Below are positions 8,892 through 16,890 of a stretch of 64,000 nt of DNA, in pieces. Position numbers and translations under genes: made by a program. This DNA comes from Chryseobacterium oleae. GTDB lineage: Bacteria; Bacteroidota; Bacteroidia; Flavobacteriales; Weeksellaceae. Positions within the stretch are counted from its first letter, which is position 1; the number at the start of each line of letters is the position of its first letter. The stretch covers positions 159,993 to 223,992 of the forward strand of contig NZ_FOVD01000009.1 of NCBI RefSeq assembly GCF_900115055.1, given 5' to 3'. A model generated the notes under the pieces. That model searched no databases. It was not told the origin of the DNA and saw only the letters and a program-made list of their open reading frames with translations.

Positions 8892-9464
8892 TTACTTTGG
8901 AAATCTCATTTTGTAGCTGATGCTTACTTCACCCTGTGAGATTTTCGTCAGTTTACCTTTTACGAGTTTCTTCTTCAATACGCTCAAATGATCGGTAAAC
9001 AGTACGCCTTCAATATGATCATATTCATGCTGAATTACGCGGGCTCTAATATCGGAAAAAGTTTCTGTATGTTTCACAAAATTTTCGTCATAATATTCAA
9101 TAACGATTGTTCCTTTTCTCTTCACATCTTCTCTTACATCCGGAATAGAAAGACATCCTTCGTTGAATTTCCATTCTTCGCCGGATTCTTCAAGAATCGT
9201 AGCATTAATGAAAACCTTCTTAAAATCAGCCAGTTCGTCTTTGATATCCTCATAATCTTCGTCATCCGCAAGAGGCGTCACGTCGATCACGAACAGGCGT
9301 AAGTCCAGCCCGATCTGCGGTGCGGCAAGGCCTATGCCGTTGGCACTGTACATCGTTTCAAACATATTATCTATAAGTTCCTGTAAACCGGGATAATCTT
9401 TGTCTATATCTTTCCCTACTTTTCTCAAAACAGGATCCCCAAAAGCTCTTATCGGTAAAATCAT
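8892..9464 (-). CDS. def: Peptide deformylase
   Basis: The 190-residue enzyme has all three deformylase motifs: GIGLAAPQIG (about 42-51), EGCLSIP (about 117-123) and QHEYDHIEG (about 159-167). Cys in EGCLS and the two His residues of HEYDH bind the metal. It removes the formyl group from the N-terminal Met of new proteins. The ATG overlaps the ruvX stop in an ATGA, so translation is likely coupled. Confidence 0.97.
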   Translation of the reverse strand: MILPIRAFGDPVLRKVGKDIDKDYPGLQELIDNMFETMYSANGIGLAAPQIGLDLRLFVIDVTPLADDEDYEDIKDELADFKKVFINATILEESGEEWKFNEGCLSIPDVREDVKRKGTIVIEYYDENFVKHTETFSDIRARVIQHEYDHIEGVLFTDHLSVLKKKLVKGKLTKISQGEVSISYKMRFPK

Positions 9465-9877
9465 CTTATTCTTTGTTCTAAAAAATTCTGCAGTATGATA
9501 GTTGCACTTACTTTATCTATTAACCCCTTTTCCTGTCTCTTTTTCTTGCTTTTTCCACTTTGGGAAATAAAAAAAGAAGCCATTTTAGAGGTAAATCTTT
9601 CATCTAAACGGTGGACGGTGATATCTGGAAATTCTTTCTGAAATGCTTCAATGAATTTTAAAATATCCGTCTCCACTTCGGAAACATTTCCTTTCAAGTC
9701 TGTAGGAAGGCCTACTACCACCTCATCCACTTTGTTTTCCGTGAAATACTTTTTCAAAAATTCCATCAAAAACCGTGTCTCAACGGTATCCAGGCCGCTG
9801 GCAATAATCTGCATATCATCTGTTGCAGCGATGCCGCAGCGTGCCTTTCCGTAGTCTATCGCAAGGATCTGTCCCAT
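9461..9877 (-). CDS. ruvX: Holliday-junction resolvase-like nuclease RuvX (YqgF)
   Basis: The 138-residue RNase-H-fold protein begins MGQILAIDYGKARCGIAATD with the first catalytic Asp in AIDYG. It continues with VVGLPTDLKG and LDERFTSKMA, which matches the LxDERxT motif, and a late Asp in GLIDKVSATIIL. Family roles include 16S rRNA 5'-end processing and junction resolution. It is the first gene of a three-gene operon with def and the DUF5606 gene. A -7 box lies only 7 bp before the ATG. Confidence 0.92.
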   Translation of the reverse strand: MGQILAIDYGKARCGIAATDDMQIIASGLDTVETRFLMEFLKKYFTENKVDEVVVGLPTDLKGNVSEVETDILKFIEAFQKEFPDITVHRLDERFTSKMASFFISQSGKSKKKRQEKGLIDKVSATIILQNFLEQRIR

Positions 9878-9884
9878 AAGTGTG

Positions 9885-9892
9885 CAAATTTA
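9885..9892 (-). promoter_or_regulatory. Candidate -7 box for ruvX-def
   Basis: TAAATTTG on the minus strand ends 7 bp before the ruvX ATG at 9877. The transcript would be leaderless or nearly so. Confidence 0.5.
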
Positions 9893-9992
9893 GTAAAATT
9901 TAATGATTTTATTCATAACGCAGTTTTTTTATGAAAATCATGTTTTATTCCATTATTTTTTTTATAATTTTAATCTTCCAAAAAACGAAAAT

Positions 9993-10469
9993 ATGAAGAA
10001 ACTCATCCTCGTAAGACATGCGAAAAGCGACTGGCCGGAAGAAACGGAGGACTTCGACAGACCTTTGGCAGACAAAGGATTGAAAGATGCGATGAACATG
10101 TCCAGATTCATGAAAAGCAATAATATTTCTATTGATCATTTTGTTTCAAGCCCGGCGGTACGCGCACTGAATACGTGTAAGATTTTTAATCAAACCTACC
10201 AGCTTAAAGTGGCTACGGAAGATAAACTTTATAATCCATCGGAAAGAAATTTTGAATCTGTAATCTACGACCTGGATGACAGCGTAGGCTCTGTGGCTCT
10301 TTTTTCCCACAACAACGGAATATCCAATTTTGCGAATTCCATCTCTGAAGATATTTTTCATTTCCCGACCTGCGGAGTAGCCGGTTTTGAAATAGACTGC
10401 AATTCGTGGTCTGAATTTGACGGTGCCAAAAAGAAACTCCTTTTCTTTTATGAGCCTGGGAAAATATAA
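9993..10469 (+). CDS. sixA: SixA-type histidine phosphatase
   Basis: The 158-residue protein starts at the ATG at 9993 (MKKLILVRHAKSDW). The upstream in-frame ATG at 9903 adds a Phe/Asn-rich stretch that is not conserved-looking and covers the promoter region. The catalytic RHA motif lies at residues 8-10, with a second Arg in SSPAVRALNT and a second His in LFSHNNGIS. SixA-like enzymes dephosphorylate phosphohistidine on signalling or PTS proteins; the target here is unknown. Its 3' end overlaps the next gene by 20 bp. Confidence 0.85.
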   Translation: MKKLILVRHAKSDWPEETEDFDRPLADKGLKDAMNMSRFMKSNNISIDHFVSSPAVRALNTCKIFNQTYQLKVATEDKLYNPSERNFESVIYDLDDSVGSVALFSHNNGISNFANSISEDIFHFPTCGVAGFEIDCNSWSEFDGAKKKLLFFYEPGKI

Positions 10470-11334
10470 TTTTATCTTTTTTTATCTGATAACACTCCTA
10501 CTCTTTTTTTCTTGTCATAAAAAGGAGAAGACTTATATTGAAACCATTGCTTTAAACGATGTTCAGCTCCCTAAAGCCAAACCCGGCGACTGGAGATATT
10601 CGCGGGACGAAAAGTTTCAGACTTTCGACGATTTTCAGAAGCTGAAGAAAATAAAACCGGAGCCGGGGAAAAATACAATTTATCTTCAACCGATTGGAGA
10701 ATTCAATGAATTGCAGAAAAAGGAAATAGAACTTACCCGTGAGTATTTAAGCAAATATTTTCAACTACAAACCAAGGTTCTCCCCGTTTTATCCAATACC
10801 ATCTTTCCAAAGACTGCGAGAAGAATTTTCAAAGACGGTCAGGAACAGATTTTGGCAGGCTATGTTCTGGACAGTATCCTCGTCAAACGCAAACCTAAAG
10901 ACGCCGTAGTCTTCATGGGAATCACGGAAAAAGATCTTTACCCAAGACCTGAATGGAATTATGTTTTCGGCATTGCATCGTATCAGGACGGTGTGGGCGT
11001 AACTTCTATGTACAGGTTTGCCAACGGAGGCCTGTCGGATTCTAATTTTAATGAAAGTCTCGAGAGATTAATCAAAGTAAGTTCGCACGAGATCGGACAT
11101 ATGTTCGGGCTCAACCATTGTCTGAATGCGAACTGTGTGATGAACGGAACCAATACACTTCCCGAAACTGATTTCCACTTTGCAAGAGCATGTTCTCTCT
11201 GTCAGCAAAAATTAAATTCAAGCATTCAGTATGATCCTAAGAAACGGCTTTTGGATCTGAAACATTTCTTTGAAAAACAGCATTTAAATTCTGAGCTTTC
11301 CCGGGCTGAGCTGGATCTTCAACTTTTGAAATAA
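10450..11334 (+). CDS. Archaemetzincin-like (M54) metallopeptidase lipoprotein
   Basis: The 294-residue protein starts at the ATG at 10450; a longer frame from a TTG would run deeper into sixA. The N-terminus is a lipoprotein signal ending LLLFFSC. The zinc motif HEIGHMFGLNH (H213, E214, H217, H223) is followed by a Cys, then CVM and CSLC, the archaemetzincin pattern HExxHxxGxxHC-x4-CxM-CxxC with a second structural zinc. It is therefore a membrane-anchored peptidase, probably periplasmic or surface. The 20-bp overlap with sixA suggests coupled expression. Archaemetzincins are mostly cytosolic, so the lipobox is unusual. Confidence 0.82.
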   Translation: MSLGKYNFIFFYLITLLLFFSCHKKEKTYIETIALNDVQLPKAKPGDWRYSRDEKFQTFDDFQKLKKIKPEPGKNTIYLQPIGEFNELQKKEIELTREYLSKYFQLQTKVLPVLSNTIFPKTARRIFKDGQEQILAGYVLDSILVKRKPKDAVVFMGITEKDLYPRPEWNYVFGIASYQDGVGVTSMYRFANGGLSDSNFNESLERLIKVSSHEIGHMFGLNHCLNANCVMNGTNTLPETDFHFARACSLCQQKLNSSIQYDPKKRLLDLKHFFEKQHLNSELSRAELDLQLLK

Positions 11335-11363
11335 TCTTTTCTTTATACAATATCGTCTATAGG

Positions 11364-11429
11364 TTTTGGCTAAAGCCGGATTCTACCAATCTATATTTGT
11401 AAACGGGCTAAAGCCCGTTTCTATTGAAT
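11364..11429 (+). repeat. GGCTAAAGCC two-hairpin intergenic element, copy 1
   Basis: TTTTGGCTAAAGCC (11364-11377), 24 bp of spacer, then AACGGGCTAAAGCCCGTT (11402-11419) followed by TCTATTGAAT. The second part is a perfect hairpin with an AA loop. It sits in the gap after the archaemetzincin gene. Confidence 0.8.
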
Positions 11430-11566
11430 AACACGGTATTTCAGTAAAAAATCATTTACGAATTACATATTTTATATACCGGATCATTGGAATGAATTCC
11501 AGTTATCATTCTACATGGTCTTACAGTAAGCACTGTTTTCCTTTATTCATGATATTTGTCAGACCC

Positions 11567-11598
11567 TTGGGGATTTTATTTTTAATAAAGTACTTTTG
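11567..11598 (+). promoter_or_regulatory. Promoter of the exported beta-propeller gene
   Basis: TTG at 11567-11569, a 21-bp spacer and TACTTTTG at 11591-11598 fit the Bacteroidota -33/-7 promoter. The ATG follows at 11630. This also argues against the longer frame starting at 11492. Confidence 0.6.
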
Positions 11599-11629
11599 TT
11601 TAAATTTAATTATTCTAAATAAAAATAAA

Positions 11630-12682
11630 ATGAAAAAACAACTTTATTTATTAGTTTTAGTTTTGCTTTTAGCGGGACACAAATTGTATTCACAAGCTTC
11701 AGCCAATGTACTTATCGACAATCTGGGCACTCCCAATCCGATGGTTATTGACGGTAATACGATGTATATCGGTATTTATTATCTGGACAAGGTCGTTAAA
11801 GTAAATATTGATGATCCGGGTGCTGCACCTGTTGATGTCGTGACAGGAGTCAACCGTCCTTATGGTCTTGCCTTAAAGGATAATATTCTATACGTTTCAG
11901 AATTTGGAGCGGGCAGACTTTCTAAAGTTGATCTTGCTGCTGCTCATCCAAGTCCGCAAGTTATACTGGGTGGAATAAGCAGTCCGCTTGGTCTGGAATT
12001 CGTAGGAAATGAGCTGTATATGGCTCTTGAAGGAGATAACAAAATTTCCAAAATAGATGTGAGCCAGCCTAATCCCCAACTGATTGATGTGGTTTCGGCA
12101 CAATCTCCGTTTGAAATCGAGATTATTAATAATGTCATTTATTTTACAGAACGTTTTGAAGGTAGACTTTCAAAATTTGATATGACTACATCAACCGGTC
12201 CTACCACAATAGCACAAGGATTAAGCTATCCGTCAGGTCTTGCTTTCCATGGAAAAGATCTGTTTATCTGTGAAGCGGGTGCTTCTAAGGTATCTAAAAT
12301 TAATATCACTCAACCCAATTCAACTGTTTCCATTGGTCTTGTTTCCACCGGATTTGATTATCCTTCCGGATTAGCTGTGAAAGAGAATATCATCTATGTC
12401 ACTGACTTTTTTGCAGGTTCTGTGTTAAAAGCAGATTTGGCTGCTTTATCCGTTTCAGATCAAAAAAACCGTGACCGAAAAACATCAATTTATCCCAATC
12501 CGGCTAAGGAAACATTGAAAGTTATGAATGCTCCGTCACAGGATTATAAGATTTTCGGGATGATTGGAAACCTTGTACTTTCAGGAAAACTGGAACGTGA
12601 TTCTATTGATGTAAGCCCGTTGACAAAAGGTGCTTATATTATTCAGATCGGGGATGTTATTAAGAAGTTTATTAAGAATTAA
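11630..12682 (+). CDS. T9SS-exported NHL/SMP-30-like beta-propeller protein
   Basis: The 350-residue protein starts at the ATG at 11630 (MKKQLYLLVLVLLLAGHKLYSQ, a signal peptide). Six or so similar blades follow, each with a PYGLAL, SPLGLEF, SPFEIEI or YPSGLAF strand and an ILYVSEF, LYMALEG, IYFTERF or LFICEAG strand. The last 75 residues are a T9SS type A sorting domain: IYPNPAKETLKV, GAYIIQI and a basic end, IKKFIKN. The product should be secreted or surface-anchored. The propeller may bind a sugar or lactone; no active-site residues stand out. Confidence 0.82.
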   Translation: MKKQLYLLVLVLLLAGHKLYSQASANVLIDNLGTPNPMVIDGNTMYIGIYYLDKVVKVNIDDPGAAPVDVVTGVNRPYGLALKDNILYVSEFGAGRLSKVDLAAAHPSPQVILGGISSPLGLEFVGNELYMALEGDNKISKIDVSQPNPQLIDVVSAQSPFEIEIINNVIYFTERFEGRLSKFDMTTSTGPTTIAQGLSYPSGLAFHGKDLFICEAGASKVSKINITQPNSTVSIGLVSTGFDYPSGLAVKENIIYVTDFFAGSVLKADLAALSVSDQKNRDRKTSIYPNPAKETLKVMNAPSQDYKIFGMIGNLVLSGKLERDSIDVSPLTKGAYIIQIGDVIKKFIKN

Positions 12683-12810
12683 AAGGCTGGAAGCTGGAAG
12701 AGGGAGGTTTGAAGTTACTATTAGACTTAATAGTTCATACAGTCATTCTTTCTAGAATCGAAATGACTTCTTTCTCCCACTTTTTACTCACATATCATCT
12801 ATTACACCAG

Positions 12811-12843
12811 AAGAGCTCTAACGAATATTGGAGCTCTTTTTTT
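12811..12843 (+). terminator. Rho-independent terminator
   Basis: AAGAGCTC (12811-12818) pairs with GAGCTCTT (12831-12838) across a 12-base loop, followed by a T-run. It closes the beta-propeller transcript. Just upstream, 12683-12710, is a purine-rich degenerate tandem (GGCTGGAAGCTGGAAG). Confidence 0.75.
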
Positions 12844-12847
12844 AGGA

Positions 12848-12911
12848 TTTGGTTAAAGCCCATTTGCCTATGATAAATAAAAAAACGGGCTAAAGCCCGT
12901 TTCTATTGAAT
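12848..12911 (+). repeat. GGCTAAAGCC two-hairpin intergenic element, copy 2
   Basis: TTTGGTTAAAGCC (12848-12860), then AACGGGCTAAAGCCCGTT and TCTATTGAAT ending at 12911. The right hairpin is identical to copy 1. The element lies between two convergent genes. Confidence 0.8.
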
Positions 12912-12952
12912 ATTTTAAGTTTTATAATTACTATAATAACTGTATATTTTAT

Positions 12953-14494
12953 TTATCTTCTCAAATCCAGATCATCAAAATCGAAGCTGAAGTCGGTGAC
13001 ATCTGAAATCGGTTTTAATTTGGCGGATTCTGCTTTTCCGGTTTCATCATAATTAAAAACAATGTAGGCATCGGCATCATAGCTTCTGTCGTCCCACTTA
13101 ACGATGAATGAATTGTTTGAATAAGGAAGGAGTTCTCCTTTCAGACGCGGAGAATTTTTACATGAAATTCTGTAGGTATTTCCTTGTTGTGAAATTTCTA
13201 CATCTCCAAACCATGAGTCATTGTATTTTCCTACAAATTGTTCTGCTTTCGGCTGAAGATTTTTTTCTTTTTTGAAGGCTTCAGATTTAGCAAAGGCCTC
13301 TTTTTTCTGCTTATCGTACTCAGCATTAACTTTCGTCATTCTTTCTCCGTAGGTTTTCAGCCAGTTTCTGTCTGCCACTCCAAGGTAAGAATCTTTCACC
13401 GTATTGGTGATCGAGTTGAACGCTGCTCCTGACTGTTGGTTGGTAAGCACTACGATTCCTAATTTCAAATCCGGGATTAGTGTAAACTGGGTAACCGTTC
13501 CGATAAGACCTCCTGTATGTTGAATCTGTTTGTGCCCTTTAACATCACTTAAGAACCATCCTAATCCATACCCATAGAAACTAGTGTCATATGGATTTTT
13601 CATTGCGACTCTGTCCGGAATCTGTAAACTCCATAACTGCTGTACATTTTTATCAGAAACCAGTTTTTTACCGTCTTTCGTGGTGAAATTATTTAAAAGA
13701 CAGTCTGCCCAAGTGGTCATATCTTTGATGTTACTCATAATTCCTCCTGCTGCATTCCCTGTTTCGTTCCAGTCGTGTGGAACGGCAATGGCTTTTCCGT
13801 CTACCGGAGCATGAGCATCAATCTTGTTGGCTACAGCTTTGGCTCTGCTATAACTTCCGAAACTTGAAGTCATACCCACCGGTTTCATAATTCTCTGCTC
13901 AATAAATTCTGCCCAGCTTAGTCCGGAAATCCTGTGGATCACCTCTCCGGCAACAATGAACATGACATTATTATAGTCTAATTTAGTTCTGAAAGGATTT
14001 TCAGGTTTCAAATATCTGACGTTGTGAATAATATCATTAACCGTCATACTTCCGCCTTCAGGAAAAAACATCAGGTCGCCCTGCCCCAAACCCAATCCGG
14101 CTCTGTGCGTGATAAGATCTTTTATGGTTACATTTTGGGAAACATATGGATCGTACATCTGAAATTCAGGGATGTATTTTGAAACTTTATCGTCCCAGTT
14201 CAATTTTCCTTCATCCGCTAAAATAGCCAGGGCAGTACAGGTAAAGCCTTTTGAGTTAGAAGCGATTCCTACCAATGTGTTGTCATCCATCGGTTGTTTG
14301 GTAGTTAAGGAACGTTGTCCGAAACCTTTGGAATAGATCACTTTTCCATCTTTTATGATCCCAACGGACATTCCGGGCACATCGAAAGTTTTTAAGGTAT
14401 TCTGGATCAGTTCATCCAATTTTTTTTCTTCAACCTGAGCATTGAAGAGCCCTACCGCTGCGAGAAAAAGTAAAAAAGAAAATTTCTGCTTCAT
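12953..14494 (-). CDS. Serine hydrolase of the class C beta-lactamase / esterase family
   Basis: The 513-residue protein starts at the ATG at 14494 (MKQKFSFLLFLAAVGLFNAQ, signal peptide); an ATG six codons upstream is also possible. The catalytic Ser and Lys lie in SNSKGFT, the Tyr in YNN (DYNNVMFIVAG), and QHTGGLIG matches the third conserved motif. The last 150 or so residues form a DUF3471-like C-terminal domain. Homologues act as esterases, D-aminopeptidases or penicillin-binding enzymes in the periplasm or outside. True beta-lactam hydrolysis cannot be claimed. The gene is single and convergent with the beta-propeller gene. Confidence 0.82.
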   Translation of the reverse strand: MKQKFSFLLFLAAVGLFNAQVEEKKLDELIQNTLKTFDVPGMSVGIIKDGKVIYSKGFGQRSLTTKQPMDDNTLVGIASNSKGFTCTALAILADEGKLNWDDKVSKYIPEFQMYDPYVSQNVTIKDLITHRAGLGLGQGDLMFFPEGGSMTVNDIIHNVRYLKPENPFRTKLDYNNVMFIVAGEVIHRISGLSWAEFIEQRIMKPVGMTSSFGSYSRAKAVANKIDAHAPVDGKAIAVPHDWNETGNAAGGIMSNIKDMTTWADCLLNNFTTKDGKKLVSDKNVQQLWSLQIPDRVAMKNPYDTSFYGYGLGWFLSDVKGHKQIQHTGGLIGTVTQFTLIPDLKLGIVVLTNQQSGAAFNSITNTVKDSYLGVADRNWLKTYGERMTKVNAEYDKQKKEAFAKSEAFKKEKNLQPKAEQFVGKYNDSWFGDVEISQQGNTYRISCKNSPRLKGELLPYSNNSFIVKWDDRSYDADAYIVFNYDETGKAESAKLKPISDVTDFSFDFDDLDLRR

Positions 14495-14590
14495 TTTTTT
14501 TAATTTTCTCAAATTTAGTAAATATTCAGCGACCCAAATTTTGTAACAGAGAAAAATTTATCTATTTTCCCTACTTTCAATTGTACCTGA

Positions 14591-15013
14591 ATGAAAAAAT
14601 CAGTTTATAGCCTTCTATTCGTATGTTTCGCAGTTCTTTCCTTTAAAAGTCAGAATAAGATGGATGCTTCATTTCTTTTCCACACATGGAAGCTGGCAAA
14701 ATTAGATAGATTGACTTACATATATAAAAGTCAGAAAACTTTTGATCAAAAATGGGGTGGAATCCGGTTTAAAAAGAACGGAACAATTGTATCACTTAAT
14801 GCGGAGCCAGCGTGTGCCACGGCAATAATAGAAAGAATTGAAGCTGACAAATTAAAGCTGTATCGCCACCGTGGAGTTTGGAAAATGGATTCTGATACCA
14901 CCATCATCATAACCAACCCCAAATTTCCAGCAATTAATGGTAAATTTATAGTATCAATACTTCCGGATAATAGCTTGGTGTTAAAAAGATTTATTAAAAT
15001 AGCTGAGAAATAA
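14591..15013 (+). CDS. Small secreted protein, lipocalin-like
   Basis: The 140-residue protein has a signal peptide (MKKSVYSLLFVCFAVLSFKSQ) and a body of alternating strands: FHTWKLAKLDRLTYIY, GGIRFKKNGTIVSL, GVWKMDSDTTIIITN and FIVSILPDNSLVLKR. The ...W-K... then G.W.........I.I pattern resembles small lipocalin-like or META-type beta domains of Bacteroidota. The function is unknown. It is transcribed away from the hydrolase gene, which starts 96 bp to the left. Confidence 0.55.
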   Translation: MKKSVYSLLFVCFAVLSFKSQNKMDASFLFHTWKLAKLDRLTYIYKSQKTFDQKWGGIRFKKNGTIVSLNAEPACATAIIERIEADKLKLYRHRGVWKMDSDTTIIITNPKFPAINGKFIVSILPDNSLVLKRFIKIAEK

Positions 15014-15021
15014 ATCTTTCC

Positions 15022-15029
15022 TAACTTTG
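15022..15029 (+). promoter_or_regulatory. Candidate -7 box for the YfcE-like phosphodiesterase
   Basis: TAACTTTG matches TAnnTTTG and ends 18 bp before the ATG at 15048. The longer frame starting at 15027 would begin inside the box, which supports the shorter start. Confidence 0.45.
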
Positions 15030-15047
15030 CACAAATTTCAGATCTTC

Positions 15048-15545
15048 ATGACAAAAATCCTTCTGCTTTCCGATTCCCACTCCTATATAGATGACCGTAT
15101 CTTAGAATATGCGTCTCAAGCCGATGAAATCTGGCATTGCGGAGATTTTGGAAGTATAGAAGTTATTGAAGAACTGGAAAAGATAAAACCTTTAAAAGGA
15201 GTTTACGGAAATATAGATAACGCGAAAATCAGGGCTGAGTTTCCTGAAGTGAACCGTTTTTTCTGTGAAGATCTTGAAGTTCTGATGATCCATATCGGAG
15301 GTTACCCAGGAAAATATACGCCACTTACCAATAAAGAAATCTCTGAAAAAGCTCCGAAGCTATTTATTTCAGGACATTCTCATATTCTGAAGGCGATGTT
15401 CGATCAAAAGAATAATCTTCTTCATCTGAATCCGGGTGCCTGTGGAAAACAGGGATGGCATAAGGTGAGAACCATGATGCGCTTTGTGGTGGAAGGCGAT
15501 GAAGTGAAAGATCTCGAGATCATTGAACTGGGACCGAAGAATTAA
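15048..15545 (+). CDS. YfcE/MJ0936-type metallophosphodiesterase
   Basis: The 165-residue protein starts at the ATG at 15048 (MTKILLLSDSHSYID). Metal motifs are DSH (residues 8-10), CGDFG, a YGNID that matches the GN(x)D position, MIHIGGYPG and SGHSH. Family enzymes cleave phosphodiester bonds, often with broad activity. It is followed 32 bp later by the Smr gene in the same direction, so a short operon is possible. Confidence 0.85.
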   Translation: MTKILLLSDSHSYIDDRILEYASQADEIWHCGDFGSIEVIEELEKIKPLKGVYGNIDNAKIRAEFPEVNRFFCEDLEVLMIHIGGYPGKYTPLTNKEISEKAPKLFISGHSHILKAMFDQKNNLLHLNPGACGKQGWHKVRTMMRFVVEGDEVKDLEIIELGPKN

Positions 15546-15577
15546 TTTTTAAAATAATAAAAGAAGAGGTACAATAC

Positions 15578-16072
15578 ATGAAAATCGGGGACAAAGTTTC
15601 TGTGGTAGATGAAGATTTAAGCGGAACAATTACTTCTGTGAAAGGCAATATCGTTGTTTTTAAAGATGAATATGGATTTACCTATCAGTATCCAAAAGAA
15701 AAACTGGTTCCAAAAGATGCCGATCTTTATGAAAACATTCGCGTAGTTAAAAAAGCAGAACCTAAGAAAGTAGTTTCTAAAAAGCACCAGAAAAATCACA
15801 TGGTCCTCGACCTGCACTTTCATCATATGGTTAAAAATCCCAGTGATTATGATAGTTTTGAAAGGCTTTTCATTCAAAAAGCAAAACTGATAGAAGTTCT
15901 TGATTTCTGTAGAAAACATAACCTGAAAAGGTTAGAGATCGTTCATGGTATTGGTGACGGAACGCTGCAGAGAATGGTTATGGATGTTTTGGAAAGCCAG
16001 TCGGATATTGATTTTTACAATAAGGAAATACTTCACCATCAATCAGGTGCCGTTATGATAGAATTTCACTAA
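15578..16072 (+). CDS. Smr-domain protein
   Basis: The 164-residue protein opens with a small beta domain (MKIGDKVSVVDEDLSGTITSVKGNIV), as in the N-terminal part of MutS2-associated proteins. It has a Lys-rich linker and a C-terminal Smr domain with LDLHFHHM (LDxH) and HGIGDGTLQ (HGxGxGxL). Smr domains are endonucleases acting on RNA or branched DNA. There is no MutS ATPase. The stop codon is the first base triplet of the next gene's -7 box. Confidence 0.85.
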   Translation: MKIGDKVSVVDEDLSGTITSVKGNIVVFKDEYGFTYQYPKEKLVPKDADLYENIRVVKKAEPKKVVSKKHQKNHMVLDLHFHHMVKNPSDYDSFERLFIQKAKLIEVLDFCRKHNLKRLEIVHGIGDGTLQRMVMDVLESQSDIDFYNKEILHHQSGAVMIEFH

Positions 16073-16077
16073 ATTTG
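16070..16077 (+). promoter_or_regulatory. -7 box overlapping the Smr stop codon
   Basis: TAAATTTG begins with the TAA stop of the Smr gene and ends 13 bp before the DUF3822 ATG at 16091. The match to TAnnTTTG is exact. Confidence 0.5.
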
Positions 16078-16090
16078 CATCAATTGAAAT

Positions 16091-16807
16091 ATGAACGTAC
16101 TTAATTTACTTTTTACCAAAGACGGATTAATCTGCCAGATTGCAAAGAACAAAAGCATCCTGGAGGAAAAGTCTTATTTCGTTACTGAAGAAACACCGGA
16201 AAATCTCATTGAGGATAAACTTGATGAAATTCTTCTTAAGCAAAGGTTTGAAGAGATCCACGTGATCTCTGCACTGAATCATTTTACGCTGATGCCGGAA
16301 GGATTTTCAGAACATGATGCAGGATTCGAACTGATAGCCTTCAATGCTCCTGCAGATAAGGAAAAAGAAGAGCTGATGCTTTCTGTGAATAAAAGATTCG
16401 GCGTACAGTTTTATTATACGTTTCCTAAAAACTTTTATAAGAAAATAAAAGAGCTGGCGGTTCCGGTTCATTTTAATTTTTCGGGAGAGAAGTTTTTAAA
16501 TTCTATCAATAATAAAAACAATAAAGAAATTCATATCAATTTATACCACAACCAGTGTGAGTTTTTTGCCATCGATAACAAGAAGGTGATTTTATACAAT
16601 AACCTGGATGTGAATTCTGAAGTAGATTTTCTTTATTTCGTGATGTTTACCCTGAGTAAAATTGGCTTTGGAATCAATGAAACCAACTTTTATGCATACG
16701 GTGAAACTACGGAAAATGAAACTTTTATTTCTGAACTTCAGAAGTTTGTTAAGAACATGAGAATTGTTTACGACAACGTTCCCAATAAGAATTTTATACT
16801 TAATTAG
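16091..16807 (+). CDS. DUF3822 family protein
   Basis: The 238-residue soluble protein fits the Bacteroidota DUF3822 family as I remember it, including a beginning LFTKDGLICQIAK and the segment LYHNQCEFFAIDNKKVILYN. The fold is probably actin/FtsA-like (ASKHA) with two similar halves, an inference from the strand pattern. It lies just before rsmD, which is common in this group. The function is unknown. A large imperfect inverted repeat follows the stop. Confidence 0.7.
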   Translation: MNVLNLLFTKDGLICQIAKNKSILEEKSYFVTEETPENLIEDKLDEILLKQRFEEIHVISALNHFTLMPEGFSEHDAGFELIAFNAPADKEKEELMLSVNKRFGVQFYYTFPKNFYKKIKELAVPVHFNFSGEKFLNSINNKNNKEIHINLYHNQCEFFAIDNKKVILYNNLDVNSEVDFLYFVMFTLSKIGFGINETNFYAYGETTENETFISELQKFVKNMRIVYDNVPNKNFILN

Positions 16808-16877
16808 GTTGCAGGCTGCAGGTAGCAGGAATAAGTTTCCAAGTGCAACTGCCTGCCACCTGCAATCTGCGACCTAA
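16804..16877. repeat. Imperfect 26-bp inverted repeat between DUF3822 and rsmD
   Basis: The arms 16804-16829 and 16852-16877 match at 22 of 26 positions, all differences being transitions. The arms are G/C-rich (GGTTGCAGGCTGCAGG) in an AT-rich neighbourhood. The left arm overlaps the DUF3822 stop. There is no T-run, so it is not a simple terminator, and rsmD starts 14 bp after the right arm. Confidence 0.75.
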
Positions 16878-16890
16878 CAACTAAACAAAT

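Noticed and set aside
9903..9992. N-terminal extension of the SixA reading frame from ATG at 9903
   Set aside because: The extra 30 residues are Phe/Asn-rich with no conserved feature, and the RHAKSDW motif fits a start at 9993.
12953..14494. Acquired class C beta-lactamase resistance gene
   Set aside because: The DUF3471-like C-terminal domain, length and HTGG motif fit the general serine hydrolase family; no mobile context is present.
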